DNA of 64,000 nt from positions 534,501 to 598,500 of the forward strand of contig JADJWV010000002.1 in the NCBI GenBank assembly GCA_016716185.1, given 5' to 3'. The stretch is from Saprospiraceae bacterium (GTDB lineage Bacteria; Bacteroidota; Bacteroidia; Chitinophagales; Saprospiraceae). The translations under genes and the position numbers were made by a program. The first letter of the stretch is position 1; each line of letters begins with the position of its first letter. Below, in pieces: positions 7,461 through 16,452 of this stretch. The notes under the pieces were generated by a model. That model was not told the origin of the DNA. It saw only the letters and a program-made list of their open reading frames with translations, and searched no databases.

Positions 7461-8693
7461 TTACATCCTCACCACCCTGATTGTTTCAATTCTGGTATCG
7501 CTGACCAGTTCAACGATGAATTTATAACCATCCATTTCAAAGGAAGCTCCTTGTTCTGGTATATTTTCAAGTGAAGTAACCAGGTATCCGGATAGTGTGT
7601 GGTAAGCACCTTTAGGCAGCCTGATTCCGTAATGCTCTTCGATATAAGAAAGCTCCAATCTGCCAGAAAATAAAAATTCATGGTCGCCAATGACCTCGTC
7701 AATAAATTCTTCCTGATCGTGTTCGTCTTCAATTTCCCCAAATATTTCTTCAAGTATATCTTCAAGCGTGATGATGCCGGCCGTTCCTCCAAACTCATCG
7801 ACCACACAAGCAATGGAATGATGCTTTTTATTCATCTTCAACATCAAATCATAAACATTCATCGTTTCTGGAATAAAAGGAATATTCAGAATGATGGATT
7901 TAATTTGTGTAGGTTCTTTAAACATTTGTTGGTGGTGGATGTAGCCCAACACTTCATCAATATGTCCATCTACTACAATAACCCTCGATAAATTGGATTC
8001 GGAAAAAGTCCTGATGGCCTTTTCAACCGGATCAGCAACATCCACATAAATCATCTCATTTCTTGGGATCATACACTCTTTAACCCTTATTTGTTTAAGG
8101 TTTAAAGCATTTTTAAGAATATCGGTATCCACTTCTTCTTCTGAGATGGAAATGGGACCCTCCAGATAATTTTCCAAATCATCGTGGGAGTAAGATGGAG
8201 AGGTACTAACATTTGTTTGTTTAAAAAACCTACGAATGATCCATTTCGAAACAAAGGATAATATTTTTGAAGGAACGTATAATATTTTTGAAAAAATAAA
8301 TATGGGATAAGCAAAACTTTGCAAAAATAAATTCGCGTAAGATTTAAAAATCAATTTCGGAAAGAACTCTCCAATAAACAAAATGAAGGGAGCAATAATT
8401 CCGATCATGATTGCATATCGATACACGATATTCAATTGAAGGGGTTCGATTACCAGCGTAATGACATTCTGGATCAGATAAATCAGAGCAACCATCGTCA
8501 GGATTTTTCCAACCAGCATGGAAGCCAGAAATTGATTGGGCCGTTCGTAAATCGCAGACAAAATTTTAGCGCTGCGATAACCTTTGTTCTTAAAAACATC
8601 CAGGGCAAATTTGTTTGCTGATATAAATGCAATTTCTGCACCTGAAAAAATCAAGAGTAAACAGCTTATAAGGAATATGGTTAATGCAAGCAT
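7461..8693 (-). CDS. CNNM/CorC-type membrane protein (DUF21, CBS pair, CorC domain)
   Basis: A 410-residue inner-membrane protein. Order of domains: DUF21 transmembrane region (residues 1-~135, hydrophobic segments at 1-20, 58-80, 88-112 and 122-145), a CBS pair (~195-320, 'VKECMIPRNEMIYVDV' and 'HHSIACVVDEFGGTAGIITLEDILEEIFGEIEDE') and a C-terminal CorC/HlyC domain ending in 'DTRIETIRVV'. The family is tied to Mg/Co/Na transport, and GldE of gliding bacteria has the same layout. The order lptC then this gene is common in Bacteroidota; here a 132-bp inverted-repeat element separates them. Annotation as 'hemolysin' is historical. Exact ion and direction of transport are unknown. Confidence 0.9.
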   Translation of the reverse strand: MLALTIFLISCLLLIFSGAEIAFISANKFALDVFKNKGYRSAKILSAIYERPNQFLASMLVGKILTMVALIYLIQNVITLVIEPLQLNIVYRYAIMIGIIAPFILFIGEFFPKLIFKSYANLFLQSFAYPIFIFSKILYVPSKILSFVSKWIIRRFFKQTNVSTSPSYSHDDLENYLEGPISISEEEVDTDILKNALNLKQIRVKECMIPRNEMIYVDVADPVEKAIRTFSESNLSRVIVVDGHIDEVLGYIHHQQMFKEPTQIKSIILNIPFIPETMNVYDLMLKMNKKHHSIACVVDEFGGTAGIITLEDILEEIFGEIEDEHDQEEFIDEVIGDHEFLFSGRLELSYIEEHYGIRLPKGAYHTLSGYLVTSLENIPEQGASFEMDGYKFIVELVSDTRIETIRVVRM

Positions 8694-8720
8694 TTAGGTA
8701 AAGGTAAGGGAAATTAATTA

Positions 8721-8852
8721 GGGGACTTCTAAAAAACCTCTCAGACGGGGCGTATGTATTTTTTAAACTCAGAGTTTACTGCGTATCCCGCAAGGCGGGA
8801 GAGGAGTTTAAAAAATTTGCACAACGAAGTATCATGGATTTTTAGATGTGCC
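8721..8852. mobile_element. 132-bp inverted-repeat element (MITE-like) between lptC and the CorC-type gene
   Basis: The ends are imperfect inverted repeats: left GGGGACTTCTAAAAAACC (8721-8738) and right, on the other strand, GGCACATCTAAAAATCC (8852-8836). Inside is a perfect 12-bp stem, TTTTTTAAACTC (8759-8770) with GAGTTTAAAAAA (8804-8815), and a central TCCCGC-AAG-GCGGGA hairpin. No protein is encoded. The structure fits a small non-autonomous element or a strong transcript hairpin; the mobile reading is inferred. Confidence 0.5.
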
Positions 8853-8917
8853 TATTTTATAGTTAAGTGGGTTTGTTGAAAACAAGGCACACACTAAAAA
8901 TGCCAATATTGTAAAAT

Positions 8918-9478
8918 CTAATCTTCCTTGAATAGTTTTTCTGAAGGGATAATTGCATCAATAGACTTGATGGTACCTTCCCTGAAATTCTGGTCGGTTT
9001 CAAATCCGTACCCTTGAAGAATTTCATCTTTTCGGATGATCCGGACAAATTTATCGGTAAACAACCTGCCATTGGTTTCATTCCAGATCAGTTCGGCGGT
9101 TTTTAAAAGCTCACCTCCTGCACTGGTAAATACCACACTGTCTTTCATGTAGGTTTTACCTTCTGCTTGCACCCGAATAGCATATTTGGAAGATAATGTG
9201 TTGCTGATGATGTTTCCGTTTTGGTAAAAATAGGCAAAGAAACCTTTTGGAAATTCTTCCTTTAATTTTCCGGATTCAATATACCGGATCATTTCGGGAG
9301 CTTCAATCCGAATTTGGATTTCTGCTGAGTCACTGTACCGGATGTTTACGGATTCAAATGACTCCTTGTTGTTTAATTGTTCTGCTTCGAGATCCGATAA
9401 TTCTTTTTTGGCTTCATGACAAGAGATCCATAAAAATGAAGCAAGAATTAAAACGTAAAAATTTGAAAAAATTTTCAT
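8918..9478 (-). CDS. lptC: LPS export ABC transporter periplasmic protein LptC (lipoprotein form)
   Basis: Part of the Lpt bridge carrying lipopolysaccharide from inner to outer membrane. From the ATG at 9478 the protein is 186 residues: signal peptide 'MKIFSNFYVLILASFLWISC' with a lipobox cysteine, then the LptC/OstA beta-fold ('IQIRIEAPEMIRYIESGKLKEEFPKG', 'YAIRVQAEGKTYMKDSVVF', 'LKTAELIWNETNGRLFTDKFVRI'), closing with the family-typical 'ILQGYGFETDQNF'. The ATG overlaps the stop of the upstream CHU_C gene (ATGA), suggesting translational coupling. A longer in-frame extension to 9568 lies inside that upstream gene and is rejected. LptC of Bacteroidota is often a lipoprotein like this. Confidence 0.88.
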   Translation of the reverse strand: MKIFSNFYVLILASFLWISCHEAKKELSDLEAEQLNNKESFESVNIRYSDSAEIQIRIEAPEMIRYIESGKLKEEFPKGFFAYFYQNGNIISNTLSSKYAIRVQAEGKTYMKDSVVFTSAGGELLKTAELIWNETNGRLFTDKFVRIIRKDEILQGYGFETDQNFREGTIKSIDAIIPSEKLFKED

Positions 9479-11565
9479 CGAAGCAAGGTCAAATCTCCAC
9501 TTACCGTTTTTACAAACCCATCTAAAAACTTTCCTTTGATTTGATATACATAAACCCCCGGAAGACAATTCTGATCACCTGACCTTCCATTCCAGCCGCT
9601 GTTTGGGTTGCGGGGAATCAAATTGGTACCACGAAAAACAAGATTACCCCATCGGTCGAATATGGACATTTCATCGATGTTAACCAATGATTTACTTCCG
9701 CCTGTAAAAAAGACATCATTGATGTTATCGCCATTCGGACTGAATACATTAGGCGGATAGATCTCGTAATTTTTTCTCACCCGCACCAGAAAACTATCTA
9801 CACCAAAACATCCATTATCATTTGTTGCCTGTATGGCATAATATCCCGTATTGAAAGGAAGTGCCTGGCTATTCTGACAAGTGTTGCATTCGATGCTGTC
9901 TCCCCGATACCAAAAATAATTATAAAAACCACCGGGTATCACTGAGGCATTCAAGTCGAGATAATCACCTAATTCAATTTCGATTTCACTTCCTGCATTG
10001 GGCACAACTGGTGGAGGTTCTTTGATCTCAATTTCGATGGTATCGAGACAACCTTTGCGGTCTTGCACGATAATGGTGTGGATTCCGGCAGAAAGATTTG
10101 TAAATCGATTGGTGGAACTGAATTCCTGTCCATTCAAACTGTAATTGTAGAATGTTGTTGGAATTCCTCCGATGACCTCACTAAATGGTGAACCTTGTTC
10201 GCCACTGATCGCTATCATTCCGTTGTTCTCCCCAAAACAACGCACATCCCGCATGCTATCTATGCGAATATTTAAAGTAGGGAAGTCCTCGCAACAAGGT
10301 TCCGCAACCAATCTCCTGATGTCTGTAACTTTACATCCAGTGCTCGTTTCAATAGTGAGGGTAATGTATTTTTCTCCAACGGAGTTGTATCTTACAAAAT
10401 GAGGACCTCTACCGTTTGCTGTCAGCGGAATGGCGTCCGTTCCAAAGTTCCAGGTCCATCTCAAAATGCTCCCCTGATTAATGCTGGAAGAATCAATCAC
10501 CATGAAATCGGTTTCGCATTTCAAGCCTGTAGGAGGTTCAATCCCAAAATTGGCGACAGGGCCTAAAAACTCACCAGTTCCTCCCCAATCAATGGAAAAT
10601 CCAATACCCGTATTGGTAAAGTTGTTGATAACCAAAGTGTAGGCCTTGCCTTGCTGCATATCGATAAATTTGCAATATCCATTTTCACCGCTATTGCAAT
10701 TGAGGTCTTCTGTAATATCCTGATCAGTAAAATTTAATCCCGTCGGGCCGGCGCAAGGAGGAGCCGTTGCATTGCATCTTAAAACCTGCTTATCTGAACA
10801 ATTATGAATCCCACTGGGTAGTTCATACAATGCAAAATCGATGTCATCTGAGGGATTTAAAGGATTTAAAGTAAATGTAAGCGTACCATCGTTGGCTGCC
10901 ACCCAGGAATACCAGACAGAGGACGATTCGGAATTCGTTGCATTATTATCACCTAAACAACTATCGAAAGCTTCATCTGCGAAAAGACCACTTCCAGTAA
11001 GGTTTTGAACGACAAATGGTGATTTGTCGCACAGGACAGTTGATGCCGGACAATCCTGTTCAGCTTTTGCCGGAGGATTGAAATTATTGATACATAATTG
11101 GAATGTACCGGTTGCATTGCCAACTCCATCTACTCTGATAAAATAATCTGCTCCAACTACAAGGCCGCCCTGATAAATATTGACAATTCCGTTGCTTTGC
11201 CCATCAACTCCACATTCCAATTCAGAAATGGTGCCTCCGCATATGCCTTTGTACAGAGCTACCATGGGTCTGGTCAATGTGCCTGCAGGGCTACCTCCTT
11301 TATTTGTTCCAATAATCGTGATGCTTACATCGGTAAAAAAGGCTCTGAAACGGAACCATACATCAGATCCCGTGCCGGGCCAGCAGGTTGCTGAGCCATA
11401 ACCAGAAGGGGTAGAAGCGACATTGGTATATTCTCCCGTTTTACTGCAAAATTTGGTAACATCGCCGATGATCACAGGATTATTGCAGTTGTCGTTGGAA
11501 GGCTGTGCCCAAAGACTGGTTAATGAAATATTTATAATAAAAAGGATTCGAAAAAACTTGTTCAT
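9475..11565 (-). CDS. Secreted surface protein with PKD-like module and T9SS type B (CHU_C) C-terminal domain
   Basis: A ~696-residue exported protein starting at the ATG 11565 ('MNKFFRILFIINISLTSLWAQ', clear signal peptide); an earlier in-frame ATG at 11589 would add 8 residues. The N-terminal two thirds hold two similar cysteine-containing beta modules ('PSNDNCNNPVII', 'AEQDCPASTVLC'), then a PKD-like module ('RWTWNFGTDAIP...VGEKYITLTIET'). It ends in the gliding-motility-associated domain: 'NVFSPNGDNINDVFF', 'IFDRWGNLVFRG', 'GVYVYQIKGKF', which directs secretion by T9SS and surface attachment. Ligand or role unknown. Its stop overlaps the lptC start, an odd partner for such a protein. Confidence 0.9.
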   Translation of the reverse strand: MNKFFRILFIINISLTSLWAQPSNDNCNNPVIIGDVTKFCSKTGEYTNVASTPSGYGSATCWPGTGSDVWFRFRAFFTDVSITIIGTNKGGSPAGTLTRPMVALYKGICGGTISELECGVDGQSNGIVNIYQGGLVVGADYFIRVDGVGNATGTFQLCINNFNPPAKAEQDCPASTVLCDKSPFVVQNLTGSGLFADEAFDSCLGDNNATNSESSSVWYSWVAANDGTLTFTLNPLNPSDDIDFALYELPSGIHNCSDKQVLRCNATAPPCAGPTGLNFTDQDITEDLNCNSGENGYCKFIDMQQGKAYTLVINNFTNTGIGFSIDWGGTGEFLGPVANFGIEPPTGLKCETDFMVIDSSSINQGSILRWTWNFGTDAIPLTANGRGPHFVRYNSVGEKYITLTIETSTGCKVTDIRRLVAEPCCEDFPTLNIRIDSMRDVRCFGENNGMIAISGEQGSPFSEVIGGIPTTFYNYSLNGQEFSSTNRFTNLSAGIHTIIVQDRKGCLDTIEIEIKEPPPVVPNAGSEIEIELGDYLDLNASVIPGGFYNYFWYRGDSIECNTCQNSQALPFNTGYYAIQATNDNGCFGVDSFLVRVRKNYEIYPPNVFSPNGDNINDVFFTGGSKSLVNIDEMSIFDRWGNLVFRGTNLIPRNPNSGWNGRSGDQNCLPGVYVYQIKGKFLDGFVKTVSGDLTLLR

Positions 11566-11846
11566 AGAGTGATTTGATTTATAACGCATTTTCCATATAA
11601 AAAGACACTATAAACCTTAAAATTGTGATCAAATGTTATAAAATAAGGCCAAATTTATCAAAAAACACGAATAATTTGGGAAATAAAGGCAGGCTTGAGA
11701 GTTAAAAGGGTGCGGAGCTAATTTCTTGATACAAGGTGGGCAACAATGCCGTTTCCTGTTTTTAAGTTCAGAAAAATTTTGTAGATCCTAATTGCAGCAT
11801 GAGAATTATTCGATGCACAAGCTATCCTTGCTAGTCCCAAATCCAT

Positions 11847-11854
11847 TACTTTTG
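11847..11854 (+). promoter_or_regulatory. pssA promoter -7 box
   Basis: TACTTTTG, a TAnnTTTG match 17 bases ahead of the pssA ATG. A TTG lies at 11828 with slightly short spacing. The remaining upstream gap (11590-11846) is AT-rich and shows no gene or repeat. Confidence 0.5.
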
Positions 11855-11871
11855 CGACTTATTCAGGGTAG

Positions 11872-12573
11872 ATGTTCAGCATTCCCAATTTATTGACTTC
11901 CTGCAACCTGATGTTTGGTTGCTGCGCGCTCGTCAGCCTTCAAAAGGGGAATTTCGATTGGTGTATTTATTTTATGGTTCTTGCGGGTCTTGCTGATTTT
12001 TTGGATGGCTTTGTCGCCAAACGAATGAAGCAAAGCAGCGAGTTGGGTGTGCAACTGGATTCTTTATCTGATGTGGTTAGTTTTGGCTTGGTCCCAGGCT
12101 TGATCGCTTTTACTATACTTGAAAATTCTCAGCAACCTCTTCAATGGATTCCATTTTTTGGATTTCTACTCACTTTGATGGCTGCCTTTAGATTGGCACG
12201 ATTTAATGTCAATGTAAAACAAGCTCAAACATTTTTTACGGGACTTCCTGTACCCGCTAGCGGCTTGTTTTTTGCCGGACTTTTGTCTTTGTACCAAAAT
12301 ACCGGAATAAATAATTCCTGGCTTTTTCAACCATTCATTTTTCTGAGTCTTATCATTGCTTTTTCTATACTCATGGTAAGCCGTCTAAAAATTCTAAAAA
12401 TTTATGCCCAGAGAGATTGGATAAAAAAACATATGTTGTTGTTGTTCGCACAAGCAGTGTGTTTCCTTTTTATACCTTGGCTAGGAGCCGGTATTCTCAG
12501 CCTGATTATCCTGGTCCATATTATTTTTAGTTTAATCCTTCCTTTTCGAAATTTACAATCGCATTCTATATGA
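11872..12573 (+). CDS. pssA: CDP-diacylglycerol--serine O-phosphatidyltransferase
   Basis: Makes phosphatidylserine, the precursor of phosphatidylethanolamine, from CDP-diacylglycerol and serine in the inner membrane. The CDP-alcohol phosphotransferase signature DGx2ARx8Gx3Dx3D is present as 'DGFVAKRMKQSSELGVQLDS' followed by LSD at residues ~44-66, with Lys in place of the usual Arg after Ala. Six or more hydrophobic segments span the 233 residues, as expected for the family. It starts at the ATG 11872 ('MFSIPNLLTSCNLMFGCCAL', the usual N-terminus with PN-x-LT). Its stop overlaps the purS start by four bases, so at least pssA-purS-rsmI form one transcription unit. Confidence 0.93.
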   Translation: MFSIPNLLTSCNLMFGCCALVSLQKGNFDWCIYFMVLAGLADFLDGFVAKRMKQSSELGVQLDSLSDVVSFGLVPGLIAFTILENSQQPLQWIPFFGFLLTLMAAFRLARFNVNVKQAQTFFTGLPVPASGLFFAGLLSLYQNTGINNSWLFQPFIFLSLIIAFSILMVSRLKILKIYAQRDWIKKHMLLLFAQAVCFLFIPWLGAGILSLIILVHIIFSLILPFRNLQSHSI

Positions 12574-12833
12574 AATCATATAAAGCCTCCATCGACATCA
12601 TGCCACATAAGGAATTGTTGGATCCTCAGGGAAAAGCTGTAGTCAACAACATCCATTACCTGGATATCCACGGAGTGAGAGATGCAAGAATCGGTAAACA
12701 TATCGAATTGACGGTTGAAGCTGATTCGGAAAACGCTGCGAACGAAATTGTAGAAAACAGTTGTAAAAAATTGCTTTCAAATCCCATTACTGAAAACTAC
12801 CGTTATACGATATCCGAGCTGGCTTCCGTTTAA
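12570..12833 (+). CDS. purS: Phosphoribosylformylglycinamidine synthase subunit PurS
   Basis: Small third subunit of the PurS-PurQ-PurL form of FGAM synthase (fourth step of purine synthesis). The 87-residue protein shows 'IDIMPHKELLDPQGKAV', 'GVRDARIGKHIELTVEADS' and 'ENSCKKLLSNPITENYRYTI', the recognised PurS pattern. It overlaps pssA by four bases and is followed by rsmI after 15 bases. The partner purQ lies about 36 kb away in this window (49309-50028), and purL is not in the window, so the complex is assembled from dispersed genes. Length and motifs are normal. Confidence 0.93.
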   Translation: MKSYKASIDIMPHKELLDPQGKAVVNNIHYLDIHGVRDARIGKHIELTVEADSENAANEIVENSCKKLLSNPITENYRYTISELASV

Positions 12834-12848
12834 TATCCTATAATTTAC

Positions 12849-13547
12849 ATGGATAAACAACGAGATCCAAAGCCCTGTCTTTATCTGGTACCTACACCTA
12901 TTGGGAACCTTTCTGATATGACACCACGTGCTTTGGGGATTTTATCTTCGGTCGATTTAATCCTTGCTGAAGATACCCGGGTGAGCAACAAACTGCTTCA
13001 TCATTTTAACATCGAGAAATCGCTAAAAAGTTTTCACAGTCAGAACGAACACCGGTCCTATCAATTGATCGTAGAGAAACTCAAGACGGGTCTTAGCATG
13101 GCTTTGGTTACAGATGCGGGTACTCCCGGTATTTCGGATCCTGCTTATTTGCTCGTCCGTGCGTGTCGCTATGAGCAAATCCCGGTGATCGCGTTGCCTG
13201 GAGCGACTGCTTTTGTTCCAGCTTTGGTGGCTTCCGGACTGCCATGTGATAAGTTTTTTTTTAACGGGTTTCTACCACAGAAAAAGGGGCGCAACACGCA
13301 AATCCAATGGTTGGCAGAATTACCCTGTACCGTAGTATTATATGAATCGCCCCATAGAATCCTAAAATGTGTGGATGAATTGATTGCCGGATTCGGCGAA
13401 AATCGTCAGGCTTGTTTTACAAAGGAAATTTCGAAAATCTATGAAGAGTATATTACGGGGACCCTTGCCGAAATCAAAGATAAACTTACCAGGGTAAAAA
13501 TCGTTGGAGAATGGGTCATCGTGATCGGTGGTAAAAATTCTTTGTAA
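12849..13547 (+). CDS. rsmI: 16S rRNA (cytidine(1402)-2'-O)-methyltransferase
   Basis: Uses S-adenosylmethionine to 2'-O-methylate C1402 in the decoding centre of 16S rRNA. Family motifs of the tetrapyrrole-methylase fold are plain: 'LYLVPTPIGNLSDMTPRAL', 'ILAEDTRVSNKLLHHF', 'FHSQNEHR', 'LVTDAGTPGISDPAYLLV', 'ALPGATAFVPALVASGLP', 'FFNGFLPQKKGRN' and 'VLYESPHRI'. At 232 residues it has the shorter length usual in Bacteroidota. Third gene of the pssA-purS-rsmI unit; the MBOAT gene follows after 74 bases and may be separate. Confidence 0.95.
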   Translation: MDKQRDPKPCLYLVPTPIGNLSDMTPRALGILSSVDLILAEDTRVSNKLLHHFNIEKSLKSFHSQNEHRSYQLIVEKLKTGLSMALVTDAGTPGISDPAYLLVRACRYEQIPVIALPGATAFVPALVASGLPCDKFFFNGFLPQKKGRNTQIQWLAELPCTVVLYESPHRILKCVDELIAGFGENRQACFTKEISKIYEEYITGTLAEIKDKLTRVKIVGEWVIVIGGKNSL

Positions 13548-13621
13548 ATTTTATTCATGTTACATTATCCACACCCAGGTACTCGAGTGATGGAATTATA
13601 GCTTACATTTGTTCGGAGCTT

Positions 13622-15058
13622 ATGGTATTCAGCAGTATCGTTTTCATACTTTATTTTCTTCCTGCTTTTCTGATCTGTTATTATTTGGTTGGAAAGCGTT
13701 ACAGGAATATAGTAATACTCGTCTTCAGTACATTTTTCTACAGCTGGGGTGCTCCTAAATTCATTTTTGTAATTTTAGGAACCACCTTTCTTGATTTTCA
13801 TTTGGTTCGATGGATGGATGGATCGGCCAATCAATTAAAAAGAAAACTGTTGTTAATTCTATCGCTTAGTGTAAATCTTGGGCTTTTATTTTACTTCAAG
13901 TATTCAAATTTCTTCATCGAAAACGTCAATGTTTTTCTCGAAGGCTTCGGAATGAATTCCATTCAATGGACGAAACTCATATTGCCTATCGGCATTTCCT
14001 TTTATACTTTTGAAACAATCACCTATGTAGTCGATGTATATCGGAGAGTACATAAGCCGCTGCAACATTTTTGGGATTATCAGACCTATATTATCCTATT
14101 TCCAAAACTTATTGCAGGACCCATCATCCGTTATCACGAATTGGCAGATCAAATTAGCGACAGATCTGAAAATGAAACTTATGAAAATAAACTCACCGGC
14201 TTTTACCGGTTTGCATTGGGTCTTGCAAAAAAGGTGATCCTGGCCAATCATATGGGTCAATATGCAGATGAAATCTTTGCTTCTGATTATACTTCCATTC
14301 ACGGATCGGTTGCATGGGCTGGAATAATTGCCTACACTTTTCAAATATATTTTGATTTTAGTGGCTACTCCGACATGGCTATTGGTATTGCAAAAATGAT
14401 TGGGTTCAGGTTTCCTGAAAATTTCGATAATCCCTATACTTCTGGAAGTATTACTGAGTTTTGGAGGAGGTGGCATATCACCCTGGGAAGTTGGATGAAA
14501 AACTATTTGTACATTCCGTTGGGGGGCAATCAGGTCAGGAATCCATCGAGATTGTATATGAACTTATGGTTGGTTTTTTTGGCTTCCGGTTTGTGGCATG
14601 GGGCTTCATGGAATTTTGTAATTTGGGGTGCTTATCACGGATGCTGGTTGATTCTCGAACGCATGTTTCTTCAAAAAATATACGATCAGATGCATTCGGG
14701 AGGGCTGAAGTTGATCAAAACACTTTGGTGTTTTTTCATTGTGATGATCGGTTGGGTGTTTTTCAGAGTAGAAGAAGTGGATCAGGCCTTTGCATATTTG
14801 GAAAGCATGTTTTTCTTTTCAGGCCAGGTTGGATTTCAAGCTGATTTTGAATACATTTTTTATGGAGCTTTGAGTATCGTATTTGCTTTTTTTACTTATG
14901 TTTCCTCAGGAAAAAAAATTCAGGAACAAATTTATTTTCAAACCTATACACTTCAAAGGCATTACCGGATGGCCTTGGTTTCTTTGTTACTTTTAAGTCT
15001 GTGTATAGCCATGATCAGCTCGAGCGGATTTAATCCATTTATTTATTTTAGATTTTAG
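13622..15058 (+). CDS. MBOAT-family membrane O-acyltransferase (AlgI-like)
   Basis: A 478-residue multi-pass membrane protein of the MBOAT family, which passes acyl (usually acetyl) groups across the inner membrane to extracytoplasmic polymers. Typical AlgI/DltB/PatA motifs: 'PIGISFYTFETITYVVDVYR', 'FPKLIAGPIIRYHEL', 'DFSGYSDMAIGIAKMIGF', 'PYTSGSITEFWRRWHITLGSW', and 'ASGLWHGASWNFVIWGAYHG' with the catalytic His. The adjacent AlgX/AlgJ-like gene begins three bases after its stop, so the two form a transfer pair. No polymer biosynthesis genes are nearby, so the acetylated glycan is unknown. Confidence 0.93.
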   Translation: MVFSSIVFILYFLPAFLICYYLVGKRYRNIVILVFSTFFYSWGAPKFIFVILGTTFLDFHLVRWMDGSANQLKRKLLLILSLSVNLGLLFYFKYSNFFIENVNVFLEGFGMNSIQWTKLILPIGISFYTFETITYVVDVYRRVHKPLQHFWDYQTYIILFPKLIAGPIIRYHELADQISDRSENETYENKLTGFYRFALGLAKKVILANHMGQYADEIFASDYTSIHGSVAWAGIIAYTFQIYFDFSGYSDMAIGIAKMIGFRFPENFDNPYTSGSITEFWRRWHITLGSWMKNYLYIPLGGNQVRNPSRLYMNLWLVFLASGLWHGASWNFVIWGAYHGCWLILERMFLQKIYDQMHSGGLKLIKTLWCFFIVMIGWVFFRVEEVDQAFAYLESMFFFSGQVGFQADFEYIFYGALSIVFAFFTYVSSGKKIQEQIYFQTYTLQRHYRMALVSLLLLSLCIAMISSSGFNPFIYFRF

Positions 15059-15061
15059 GAA

Positions 15062-16366
15062 ATGGAAAATTCTAAGAAGCCACTTAAGAAATTATTTTAT
15101 GCCATATTGGTTTTAATATCCATTCCCTGGTTGCAGGGAAGTTTAAAATTATTTTCGGAAAAGAAGTTGTCTGGAGGAATTGAAAAAAAATTGCTGGTAA
15201 GTATGACCGGCACGAACTGGTTTGAAGGAAGGTATCAACATTACAAAGAAGCCTGGTTAAACGATGAATTCGGGTTCAGGAGTTTTTTTGTCCGTTTAAA
15301 CAATCAATGGGATTACTTGCTGTTTGACAAAGTTCATGCAAATTCGGTCATCAGAGGAAAACAAAATTATCTTTTCGAATACAATTACATAAAAGCGTAT
15401 TATGGGCTGGATTTTGTAGGGAGAGACAGCATTTACAACAGAATGCAAAGGGCTGCCAGAATCCGAGATCTTTTGAAATCAAAGGGGAAAGAACTCCTGC
15501 TTGTATTTGCAGCCAGCAAAGGCCAGTATTTTCCTGAATATTTTCCGGACAGCATTCAGTATTCAAGAAACGAAACCAATTACGAACATTACCTGCAGGC
15601 TTGTGATCATTTTCAACTCGATTATGTTGACTTTAATGCTTTTTTATTGGATGCTAAGGATACATCTAAGCATGCCTTGTATCCAAAATACGGAATTCAC
15701 TGGTCGCATTATGCTGCCTGTTTGGTAGCTGATTCGCTCATTCATACCATTGAATTAAAACTTAAAAAGGATCTGCCCGATATCTGGTGGAGGAAGATAC
15801 ACAAAGCCCCACCTGAATTTGATGATAACGATATTGAAAAAGGACTCAATTTGCTATTTCCGCTTCGCGGACCGCTGTATGCATACCCCCAGTATCAATT
15901 TGAAAAACCAGAAGGGAAATACTTACCCAATGTCATGGTGATTGCTGACTCGTATTATTGGAGTCTGTTTAATCTGGGCATTCACAAAAGTTTCAATAGA
16001 AATCCTTTCTGGTATTATATGTTTGAAGTATACGAACCCGGTGGGGTTGAAATGAAAAGTGGAAACAGTTCCTTTTTGGCAAGAGATCTGGAAGCGTGTG
16101 AAATCGTGGTCGTTATTTCTACTGATGCAAATCTTTCGAGATTGGGTTGGAGTTTTTTTGAAACAGCTGAAGAAATACTTTCAGATAAAAGTTTTAAAAG
16201 CAAGGCTTTTTACGAAAAAGTCCAAAATCTTGTCAACTACATTCCTACAGATTCTACCTGGATGAAACACATCCGTGAAAAATCAATTAAATTACAAATT
16301 CCAGTCGATAGCGTAATCAGGATGGATGCGATCTGGATGGTCGAGGAGGAGATGAAGGGGAAGTAG
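15062..16366 (+). CDS. AlgX/AlgJ-like SGNH-hydrolase-type O-acetyltransferase
   Basis: A 434-residue protein with one N-terminal membrane anchor ('LFYAILVLISIPWLQGSL') and a periplasmic SGNH-like domain. The family Asp/His-containing element is 'LYPKYGIHWSHYAACLVAD' (compare the THW motif of AlgJ) and the nucleophile Ser motif is in 'VMVIADSYYWSLF'. 'LNDEFGFRSFFVRLNN' and 'VIRGKQNYLFEYN' match the family's N-terminal motifs. Working with the MBOAT partner immediately upstream, it likely places acetyl groups on an exported polysaccharide. Complete; assignment of the catalytic residues is by motif position only. Confidence 0.85.
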   Translation: MENSKKPLKKLFYAILVLISIPWLQGSLKLFSEKKLSGGIEKKLLVSMTGTNWFEGRYQHYKEAWLNDEFGFRSFFVRLNNQWDYLLFDKVHANSVIRGKQNYLFEYNYIKAYYGLDFVGRDSIYNRMQRAARIRDLLKSKGKELLLVFAASKGQYFPEYFPDSIQYSRNETNYEHYLQACDHFQLDYVDFNAFLLDAKDTSKHALYPKYGIHWSHYAACLVADSLIHTIELKLKKDLPDIWWRKIHKAPPEFDDNDIEKGLNLLFPLRGPLYAYPQYQFEKPEGKYLPNVMVIADSYYWSLFNLGIHKSFNRNPFWYYMFEVYEPGGVEMKSGNSSFLARDLEACEIVVVISTDANLSRLGWSFFETAEEILSDKSFKSKAFYEKVQNLVNYIPTDSTWMKHIREKSIKLQIPVDSVIRMDAIWMVEEEMKGK

Positions 16367-16452
16367 AAGATAGTTAATTGCTAATGGTTAATAGTTATTC
16401 ATCATTCGTTATTCGTCATTAATTATTAGTTATTAACGTCTTCAGCCATTCC
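16367..16452. repeat. Degenerate period-7 sequence in a convergent gap
   Basis: From about 16371 to 16434 the gap reads as drifting 7-mers (TAGTTAA, TTGCTAA, TGGTTAA, TAGTTAT, TCATCAT, TCGTTAT, TCGTCAT, TAATTAT, TAGTTAT). It lies between the ends of the AlgX-like gene and the reverse-strand nitroreductase. Confidence 0.7.

Noticed and set aside
7461..8693. Hemolysin/toxin label
   Set aside because: DUF21-CBS-CorC layout indicates an ion-transport protein; the hemolysin name is historical.
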